A DNA stretch of 13,825 bases from Methanimicrococcus sp. (GTDB taxonomy: Archaea; Halobacteriota; Methanosarcinia; Methanosarcinales; Methanosarcinaceae), in NCBI GenBank assembly GCA_009783635.1, contig WRDC01000029.1:1-13825 (forward strand). The letters are read 5' to 3'. Positions 7,334-12,654 of the stretch are shown piece after piece (the first letter of the stretch is position 1; every line of letters starts with the position of its first letter). A program made the position numbers and the translations under genes. The notes beneath the pieces are model-generated. The model made no database searches, was not told the origin of the DNA, and was given only the letters and a program-made list of their open reading frames with translations.

Positions 7334-7559
7334 TCGGGGAACCTCAATGAATTAAACCGGATTTCAGTTATTTAAATTTAAATCTTTCATTCTCTTCATG
7401 GCCGCGCTCACTTTTACGATTTGGATGAACACGGAAAAACGCCGCCTGTCACACGCGCCACCAATCACACGCGCCGCCAATCACACTCACCGTCAATCAC
7501 ACGCGCCACCAATCACACGCGCCGCCTGTCACACTCACCGCCTGTCACGCGGTTGCGGG
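7334..7559. other. Gap between SPL-like and Fic-like genes
   Basis: 226 bp. About half is the 16-bp minisatellite listed next; the rest (7334-7438) is AT-rich and includes the ribosome site of the Fic-like gene. Plus-strand frames through the repeat are low-complexity and unlikely to be genes. Confidence 0.7.
7439..7550. repeat. 16-bp minisatellite, seven units
   Basis: Seven contiguous 16-bp units, each like GCGCCACCAATCACAC. Units vary in the first four bases (ACGC, GCGC or TCAC) and in the centre (CCAAT or CTGT), while the TCACAC end is nearly fixed. Units 2 and 5 are identical. The array begins 9 bp past the stop of the SPL-like gene. It is far more GC-rich than the surrounding intergenic DNA. 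Spacer-free units rule out a CRISPR array. Confidence 0.92.
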
Positions 7560-8477
7560 TTATTCAAACTCGAACAGATTTTTTTGTTTCGGTTTTTCTT
7601 TCTTCCAAGCCGCATTGATATCTTGGATGCGGTGAAGGAGCCCGTATTTTTCACATTCGTCTTTGAAAATCAAACTCAATTCCTTTGCGTTTTCAGAGGT
7701 GCAGACATACTTCCGGCCGAAAACTTTCATATATTTTTCTTTCAGGCCCGGAGACAGGCTGTCCAAGTTCTCATAATAATACTCACGGTTTCCTTTTCGA
7801 AGCGTCATTCCGAATCCGTAACAAAGGACATACTTCGCATCGTTCGCCGCGGCATTTTCAACAACGGAGCGTATATTTTCTTCGGTATCTGTCATGTAGG
7901 GCAGAACCGGATTCATATGAACGCCCGTAAAAACACCGGCGCCGGCAAGCGTTGAAACGGCTTTGAACCGGTCTTTTGGCAGCGAAACATTCGGCTCGAT
8001 TTTTTGACACAAATCCTGATCGGTTGTCGTAATCGTTATCCCGACGTTGACCGGCGAATGGGTTTGGATTTGAGCGTAAAGGCCGGCGTCCCTTGAAACG
8101 AGAGCTGATTTTGTGATGACGCCGACGCCGCATTTATACTTATCAAAAAGGAGAAGGGCGCCACGGGTCAATTCCTCTTCTTTTTCAAAACTGTTGTACG
8201 GGTCGCTCATGGACCCGGTGCCGACGACCATTTCCGCGGCATTGGCTTTTCGCCGGAACTGAAGCTCGCTTTCAATCAGCTTTAACGCGTCTTTTTTGGC
8301 GCGGACCAAGCCGAAATCACCCTCCGGCCGTCCTCCTTGGTAGCATTCGCTTCTGGAGTCACAATAAATACAGCCGTGGCCGCAGCCGCGGTATATGTTC
8401 ATCATATGAGTGCTGCCGAAAATATCAATTCCGTTTTTGACAGGCAGAATCATCTTTTTGGCGGGAATGCAATCCAT
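7560..8477 (-). CDS. SPL-family radical SAM protein
   Basis: 305-aa radical SAM protein of the group annotated as spore-photoproduct-lyase-like (COG1533), whose archaeal substrates are unknown. The cluster motif is C32-x3-C36-x2-C39 within IYRGCGHGCIYCDSRSECY. VGTGSMSDPYNSFEKEEELTRG (about residues 85-106) is a typical second block, followed by GVGVITKSALVSRD and VGITITTTD. The tail is lysine-rich (WKKEKPKQKNLFEFE). Homologues share an N-terminal xIPAKxIL stretch, which supports ATG 8477 over the later M9. No ribosome site is visible, and TATTATAA overlaps the start, so a leaderless message beginning near M9 (8453) cannot be excluded. No photolyase-specific partner gene lies nearby. DNA repair is only one possible role. 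Confidence 0.85.
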   Translation of the reverse strand: MDCIPAKKMILPVKNGIDIFGSTHMMNIYRGCGHGCIYCDSRSECYQGGRPEGDFGLVRAKKDALKLIESELQFRRKANAAEMVVGTGSMSDPYNSFEKEEELTRGALLLFDKYKCGVGVITKSALVSRDAGLYAQIQTHSPVNVGITITTTDQDLCQKIEPNVSLPKDRFKAVSTLAGAGVFTGVHMNPVLPYMTDTEENIRSVVENAAANDAKYVLCYGFGMTLRKGNREYYYENLDSLSPGLKEKYMKVFGRKYVCTSENAKELSLIFKDECEKYGLLHRIQDINAAWKKEKPKQKNLFEFE

Positions 8478-8533
8478 TATAATAGATAATGAGCGTTTTG
8501 ATTTGATTTACATTTTGCGCCGGCATCTATTGT

Positions 8534-8571
8534 ACTCTCATTTAATGCTCTCATTATTTATTACTCTCATT
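8534..8571. repeat. Three CTCTCATT repeats upstream of the SPL-like gene
   Basis: RCTCTCATT occurs at 8534-8542, 8547-8555 and 8563-8571 (starts 13 and 16 bp apart), that is AATGAGAG three times on the minus strand, 57-94 bp before the start of the SPL-like gene. They could be binding sites for a regulator or sequence drift in AT-rich DNA. Confidence 0.55.
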
Positions 8572-8655
8572 AAAATGAAAAATAAAATGAAAAAAGGAAA
8601 CATCCGGCGCTTTTCACAAGATGTTGAATTTGTCTTAAGTTCTTCCGAAATCTCA

Positions 8656-9360
8656 TTACTTTTCCATCAAACCGATCCGAATCAGCTTGCGGTTTATCTT
8701 TTCGGTCGCTTTTGTTTCGGCGTCGGACTTTGTTTTGCCGATTCCGGAAGCGGAAATATCTGTTCTGAGATTTGTAATTTCTTTGGGGAGGGTATAGCCC
8801 ATTTCAAAAATTCTGTCATGAGGAGGCCCTGTCTCGGAAACCACATAAGATTCCGGACGAAAACCGCCGTAGTGCTGCTGACAGAACTCATAAAGCCGGA
8901 CTTTCGGAGAAATCATGTCCCGCATTTCTTTTTCCGCGCCCCGCCGGTTCACGATAAATTTATAGATAAAGTCTTTGGCAGGTTCCAGACCGCCGTCCAA
9001 ATAGATGGCGCCGACGATTGCTTCTAAAAAGGTTGAATTCATTTTCTTAGATATTCCGGCAATACCTTTCTCAACAATCAGATAGTCGTCCCAGCAATTT
9101 TTCTTAATAATTTTTTCCAGCTTCTCGTCACAAACGAGATGGGCTTTCAAAGTTGTCAACTGACCCTGTTCCAATTCCGCAAAACTATTGAACAAATATT
9201 CCGATACAACAAAATCCAAGACGGCGTCTCCAAAGAAAGCGGATTTTTTATTATTCGCCTGTGTCCGAGCTTTTTGAAGCAACGAATCATCACTAAACGA
9301 ATAACCGACTTCGGCTTCCAAACTCTTTAACGCTTCGGCGGAATCTTTGACTATCTTCAT
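8656..9360 (-). CDS. RNase III-like protein with dsRNA-binding domain and altered active site
   Basis: 234 aa: an RNase III fold (residues 12-140) followed by a dsRNA-binding domain (151-226). RNase III enzymes cut double-stranded RNA in the cytoplasm as dimers. GYSFSDDSLLQKA, FFGDAVLDFVVSEYLF (42-57) and LEAIVGAIYLDGG (112-124) align with the family. The signature NERLEFLGD reads NKKSAFFGD here, so E38 and E41 (E. coli numbering) become K38 and A41; D45 is kept. E65 becomes Q65, D114 becomes T110, while E117 is kept as E113. Two of the four core metal ligands are therefore missing. The dsRBD looks intact (SPKVRLYEF, HDRIFEM, GIGKTKSDAE). ATG 9360 has only a weak GGAAA before it. It is probably a dsRNA-binding protein rather than a standard nuclease; RNase III is uncommon in archaea. 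Confidence 0.85.
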   Translation of the reverse strand: MKIVKDSAEALKSLEAEVGYSFSDDSLLQKARTQANNKKSAFFGDAVLDFVVSEYLFNSFAELEQGQLTTLKAHLVCDEKLEKIIKKNCWDDYLIVEKGIAGISKKMNSTFLEAIVGAIYLDGGLEPAKDFIYKFIVNRRGAEKEMRDMISPKVRLYEFCQQHYGGFRPESYVVSETGPPHDRIFEMGYTLPKEITNLRTDISASGIGKTKSDAETKATEKINRKLIRIGLMEK

Positions 9361-9646
9361 TTTTTATTTTCCGGATTAATTGTAAATTGGATTTCGAATG
9401 GAGTTGAGCGTTTTTAAACATCCTTTTTCAGTTTCATGAAATTTGACTATTTTTTTTGCTGTTAAATATAATGCAAAATTTCATAGTATTAAAAGATGAG
9501 AGTCTGAAACTTGATAATCGGATTTTCTTGAGGGGGGTATTACTATTAAAAGAATATTTATACTTTTTTATAGCTTCAATATGATTTGAATATAATTTGC
9601 GGAGAAACGGCAATCGGAGATTGAATAATAAGATAAGAGAAAACAT

Positions 9647-9690
9647 TTGTTTTGATGTTGTTTTGATGTTGTTTAGATGATGTTTGGATG
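9647..9690. repeat. 11-bp tandem repeat, four units
   Basis: Units TTGTTTTGATG, TTGTTTTGATG, TTGTTTAGATG and ATGTTTGGATG, contiguous. The first two are identical and later ones drift. The period is about one helical turn, so the copies face the same side of the DNA. Confidence 0.92.
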
Positions 9691-9703
9691 ACATATGAGC
9701 GAT

Positions 9704-9747
9704 AACATTTATTCGGCGAAAAATAAGTTAAACATTTATTCGGTGAA
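9704..9747. repeat. Paired 17-bp direct repeats upstream of the membrane protein gene
   Basis: AACATTTATTCGGCGAA (9704-9720) and AACATTTATTCGGTGAA (9731-9747) differ at one base and start 27 bp apart. They sit immediately upstream of the TATA-like element at 9749-9760, a fitting place for activator or repressor sites. Confidence 0.75.
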
Positions 9748-9748
9748 G

Positions 9749-9760
9749 ATTTAAACATAT
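9749..9760 (+). promoter_or_regulatory. Candidate TATA element of the membrane protein gene
   Basis: ATTTAAACATAT on the plus strand. A start about 25 nt downstream (near 9780) would give a leader of some 35 nt containing the ribosome site. Confidence 0.4.
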
Positions 9761-9800
9761 TTGACATCTGAAATTTAATCAAAATTTTTATTTGCAAAAA

Positions 9801-9824
9801 ATGAAGGAATCGTTATGAAGGAAT
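9801..9824 (+). promoter_or_regulatory. Duplicated ATGAAGGAAT forming ribosome site and start
   Basis: ATGAAGGAAT occurs at 9801-9810 and again at 9815-9824. AAGGA in the first copy is the ribosome site, 6 nt before the ATG of the second copy. Reading from the first ATG stops at a TGA after five codons, so 9815 is the start. Confidence 0.7.
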
Positions 9825-10567
9825 TCTTGTACAAAACTTATGACATGATTCTTGAGCGGCTGCGGTATGCGGAAGCTAAAAATACGATTATTCTCACTCT
9901 CCTCGGTGTTTTGATTATCGGCGCGTTCCGCATTTACGATGAAACGCCGGACCGGCCGCTTATTGCAACGATTTATTTTTGGACATTCCTCTTATTCGCG
10001 ATTTTTGCAATTATTACGGCGCTGACATCATTTATGCCGAACATCAAGCTTCAATATTTGTACAAACCCAAAAATCCGCTTCTGACGGACAGCCACATTT
10101 ATTATGAGCACATCGCCAAATTCAGTGACGCTAAATCATATATCGATGCCGTTAATCAATCCTATTTTAACTCGGAAGCGGTTCCCGGGGAGCTGGAATA
10201 TGACCTCGGCGCCCAAATCATTCTGAATTCAAGATCGACATACCGCAAGTCTGTCCTTTCTTACTACGCGATTATCCTTTGCGTCTGCGCCATTATGACA
10301 CCGATCGCCGGCGGAATATATCTGATTTTTTCCAGATACTTCTACTGGGCAACGGAAAACGGCAGAACGACTTTAAAATTCGGCCGGAAAAAGGTTTCAA
10401 AAGAAGAAATTAAAGAAATCAGGAACATACGCGATTACGATTTCTCACGCTATTTAAGACCGATATTGCCGATAAAAAGGATTCGGAGACTGAATGTACG
10501 AAGAACGGCCGGTCCGGCGGATGATGCGGAAAATGAAAAAACGGACCGGCAAAAATCACAGAAGTGA
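9815..10567 (+). CDS. Three-TM protein resembling Pycsar-type membrane effector
   Basis: 250 aa, the only plus-strand gene. Order of parts: a short N-terminal helix with AEAKNTIILTLLG (19-31), TM1 about 23-40, TM2 about 51-73, a soluble middle, then DLGAQIILNSRSTYRKSVLSYY (130-151) running into TM3 about 149-172, and a basic, charged C-terminal tail from residue 190. This layout, with A-x-K-N at TM1, a soluble stretch ending in xYFN-like residues (SYFNSEA), and a (Q)I..(S)...Y(R)K helix before the last TM, resembles the DUF5706/PycTM effector domain that damages membranes on binding a cyclic nucleotide, and more loosely SLATT-type 2TM effectors. I recognise it from pattern alone. No cyclase or CD-NTase is in the window, so it would be an orphan. 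The long basic tail is unusual. It converges on the small protein at 10599. Confidence 0.6.
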   Translation: MKEFLYKTYDMILERLRYAEAKNTIILTLLGVLIIGAFRIYDETPDRPLIATIYFWTFLLFAIFAIITALTSFMPNIKLQYLYKPKNPLLTDSHIYYEHIAKFSDAKSYIDAVNQSYFNSEAVPGELEYDLGAQIILNSRSTYRKSVLSYYAIILCVCAIMTPIAGGIYLIFSRYFYWATENGRTTLKFGRKKVSKEEIKEIRNIRDYDFSRYLRPILPIKRIRRLNVRRTAGPADDAENEKTDRQKSQK

Positions 10568-10581
10568 CCCGAAGACCGGAC

Positions 10582-10586
10582 TTTTT
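10582..10586 (+). terminator. T5 run after the membrane protein gene
   Basis: CTTTTTG, 14 nt after the TGA, in the 31-bp gap between two converging genes; a further T6 run follows at 10602-10607. Archaeal RNA polymerase stops at such runs. Tentative. Confidence 0.3.
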
Positions 10587-10598
10587 GTAACGGGAAAT

Positions 10599-10856
10599 TT
10601 ATTTTTTGAATTTTCTGTTATGGTACAAAAATTCATCATCAAATTCATCATCATTTTCGTCCCGTATCTGTTTCCAGACAACGTAGATGTAAACGCTCGC
10701 GGCGGCTAAAGCAACTAATAAAACCAAAGACGTATCGCCGGCCTCGACCGGAGAGCTCGGAAGCCGGGGGAGAGTCAGAAAAATAATCCCGCTGAAAAAA
10801 AGCGCCCCGAAAAGAAGCGCAATCGCGAAAAATCCGTATTTTACATTCAAATTCAT
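10599..10856 (-). CDS. Small two-TM protein, unknown function
   Basis: 85 aa. TM1 covers about residues 8-30 (FFAIALLFGALFFSGIIFLT), TM2 about 41-62 (TSLVLLVALAAASVYIYVVW), then a strongly acidic cytoplasmic-type tail (DENDDEFDDEF) ending in basic residues. I recognise no family. ATG 10856 has no clear ribosome site; TTTTTAAAA lies about 15 nt upstream. Support for it being real: two well-formed TM segments, start and stop in clean intergenic DNA, and coding-like GC content against AT-rich flanks. It converges with the PycTM-like gene 31 bp away; a functional link is not shown. Confidence 0.6.
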   Translation of the reverse strand: MNLNVKYGFFAIALLFGALFFSGIIFLTLPRLPSSPVEAGDTSLVLLVALAAASVYIYVVWKQIRDENDDEFDDEFLYHNRKFKK

Positions 10857-11054
10857 GACCGCGCCGATTTTTTAAAAAGATGAACATTAGAATTAAAGTT
10901 AAATGTAACCATGTTAATGAATAATAATGAATAAGTTGGTAGGTGTATTTTAATTTTTAGATTAAAAGTGGGTTTACCGTAAATACTAGTATGACTATCG
11001 AATTTTTATTCAAAATAATATAATCCATAATCTGAAAATAAAAATAAATTTAAC

Positions 11055-11124
11055 GAAAGGAAAAAAAGAAAAGAGCTTAACCGTTTTTATTCAGAGTCCC
11101 GAATTGAAAACAAAACAAAAACGG
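11055..11124 (-). terminator. T-rich tracts downstream of gatB
   Basis: Read on the minus strand, two T-rich stretches follow gatB: CCGTTTTTGTTTTGTTTTC (about 11104-11122) and CTCTTTTCTTTTTTTCC (11059-11075). Such tracts are how archaeal transcription usually ends. There is no strong hairpin. Confidence 0.4.
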
Positions 11125-11163
11125 ATATGACAAACGAAAAAGAAGAAAAGGAAACCGGAGTTC

Positions 11164-11207
11164 ATCCGATTTCAACCCGATTTCAATCCGATTTCAATCC
11201 AATTTCA
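11164..11207. repeat. 11-bp tandem repeat, four units, next to the gatB stop
   Basis: Units ATCCGATTTCA, ACCCGATTTCA, ATCCGATTTCA and ATCCAATTTCA, contiguous, ending 1 bp before the gatB stop codon. The last gatB codons are outside the array. Same unit length and copy number as the array at 9647 but an unrelated sequence. Confidence 0.92.
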
Positions 11208-11208
11208 A

Positions 11209-12654
11209 TTACATTTTCTCAAGTTCTTTCAGAACCATTTCACGGGCCAGTCTGGCATCGGCTTTTCCTTTGGCTTTTTGCATGACTTTACCGACGATAA
11301 AGTTAAGCGCTTTTTCCGTGCCGGCTCTGTAATCGGCGACGGCTTCCGGACTTTCCGCAATAGCTTCCCGAGCGGCGGTTGCAATCACGTCATCGCCGAC
11401 CATGGACAAACTTTTGGCTTTGACAATATCGGCAGGTTTGCCGCCTTCGTCTAAAAGGGCGCGGATCACAATGATACCGCTTTCCTCGCTGATTTCTTTT
11501 TTGGAGACCAGGCCGATAACGGCAATCACGTCTTCGGCGCCAATGGCCGTTACCGGTAAGTTGCGGTAGTTGAGCTCGCCTTTCACGGTGTCGGCAACCC
11601 AGGACGCGGCAAGTTTCATATCTGTTTTTGCGGCAACGCTTTCGAAAAGGTCGGCAAAAGCTTTTTCCGTGACCAAACTTTTGGCGTGGGCATCGGAAAT
11701 GCCGTATTGCCGGACAAAGCGGTCGCGTTTGGCGTCGGGCAGCTCAGGCAGTTTTGCGCGGATGCCCTCGACGCGGTCGCCGACGAACATCGGTACCAAA
11801 TCAAAGTCGGGGAAATAGCGGTAGTCATCCGCCGTTTCCTTGACACGGAGACTGATGGTGACATTGCGTTCTTCATCGTAGTGACGGGTTTCCTGAACCA
11901 AAGCTTTGTTTTTTCTGAGCGCATCCTTCTGTCTCATAATTTCATAATTGATCGCCTTTTCAACGGCTTTATGTGAGGAAATATTTTTCACTTCGACACG
12001 GGTGCCGTTAATACGCTGACCGTTGAAAATGTTGACGGAAATGTTGGCGTCGGCCTTCATGGCGCCTTCGCGGGAGCCGTCAAAGACATCAAGATATTCC
12101 AAAATGCTTCGGAGTTTGTCCAAGAAGCGGCGGGCTTCTTTTGAGGACCTCATGTCGGGTTCGGTGACAATTTCAACGAGAGGCATACCGGATCGGTTGA
12201 AATCGATAATGCTGCCGGTGGATTTTTCGATGGAGCCGAAGTGAGCCATTTTACCGGGGTCGTCTTCCATGTGAGCGCGCCGGATGCGGACTTTTAATTC
12301 GCCGTCTTCGCCTTCAATGATGACGGAACCGTTCTTCACGATCGGCCTGTCAAACTGAGTGACCTGATAACCGTTACCGAGGTCGGGGTAGAAGTAACTC
12401 TTCATGAAGAAGTCGGTTTCTTCTTCGATTTCGGCATTCAAAGCCAAACCGATGCGAATGGCGTATTCGATTGACTTTTCGTTCAAAACGGGCGTTGTTC
12501 CGGGAAGAGCCAGACAGCCCGCGCAGAGGCAGGTGTTGGCGTCCTTGTCGGTGTAGTCGGAAGTGCAGCTGCAGAACATTTTGGTATCGGCTTTGTTGAG
12601 TTGAACGTGGACTTCAAGACCAATCATCACGCCGTCGGGATTTTCATAAACCAT
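11209..12654 (-). CDS. gatB: Asp/Glu-tRNA amidotransferase subunit B
   Basis: GatB is the kinase/transamidase subunit of GatCAB. It phosphorylates the misacylated Asp or Glu on tRNA(Asn) or tRNA(Gln) and joins ammonia to it. The 481 aa match the family length. N-terminal IGLEVHVQL (11-19), the zinc set CSC...C-A-G-C (28-46; TCLCAGCLALPG), SYFYPDLGNGYQVTQFD, RRAHMEDDPGK, DFNRSGMPLVEIVTEPDMRS and ADDYRYFPDFDL are the kinase-core hallmarks, and the C-terminal YqeY-like part ends ARLAREMVLKELEKM. The metal and phosphate ligands I can place appear present. ATG 12654 directly follows the gatA TAA (no spacing), with GGAGG inside the gatA end, so the two are translationally coupled. gatC is not in the window. 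Confidence 0.96.
   Translation of the reverse strand: MVYENPDGVMIGLEVHVQLNKADTKMFCSCTSDYTDKDANTCLCAGCLALPGTTPVLNEKSIEYAIRIGLALNAEIEEETDFFMKSYFYPDLGNGYQVTQFDRPIVKNGSVIIEGEDGELKVRIRRAHMEDDPGKMAHFGSIEKSTGSIIDFNRSGMPLVEIVTEPDMRSSKEARRFLDKLRSILEYLDVFDGSREGAMKADANISVNIFNGQRINGTRVEVKNISSHKAVEKAINYEIMRQKDALRKNKALVQETRHYDEERNVTISLRVKETADDYRYFPDFDLVPMFVGDRVEGIRAKLPELPDAKRDRFVRQYGISDAHAKSLVTEKAFADLFESVAAKTDMKLAASWVADTVKGELNYRNLPVTAIGAEDVIAVIGLVSKKEISEESGIIVIRALLDEGGKPADIVKAKSLSMVGDDVIATAAREAIAESPEAVADYRAGTEKALNFIVGKVMQKAKGKADARLAREMVLKELEKM

Larger units (their letters stand above)
9361..9814. other. AT-rich divergent promoter gap with repeats
   Basis: 454 bp between the RNase III-like gene and the divergent membrane protein gene. 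It is strongly AT-rich. It holds an 11-bp tandem repeat (9647-9690), a pair of 17-bp direct repeats (9704-9747), a TATA-like stretch and a duplicated ribosome site, all listed separately. Minus-strand frames of 73-86 codons read through the repeats but show no domain and no ribosome site; I do not call them. Confidence 0.75.
10857..11208. other. AT-rich gap downstream of gatB
   Basis: 352 bp, very AT-rich. It contains the 11-bp tandem repeat next to the gatB stop and T-rich tracts on the minus strand, listed separately. I see no gene or structured RNA in it. Confidence 0.7.

Noticed and set aside
7439..7550. CRISPR array
   Set aside because: Units are 16 bp with no spacers between them, and no cas gene is nearby.
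7398..7955. Plus-strand frame with histidine/threonine-rich repeats
   Set aside because: The repeats come from the 16-bp minisatellite, and the rest is antisense to the SPL-like gene.
9434..9797. Two minus-strand frames of 73-86 codons in the AT-rich gap
   Set aside because: They run through the 11-bp repeats, overlap each other, and show no domain, ribosome site or coding-like composition.
9361..11208. A mobile element or prophage carrying the plus-strand gene
   Set aside because: I see no transposase, integrase, terminal inverted repeats or target duplications; only AT-rich flanks and short tandem repeats.
10857..11208. tRNA or other structured RNA gene in the large gaps
   Set aside because: I found no cloverleaf-like arms, CCA-type ends or GC-rich islands in the AT-rich gaps.
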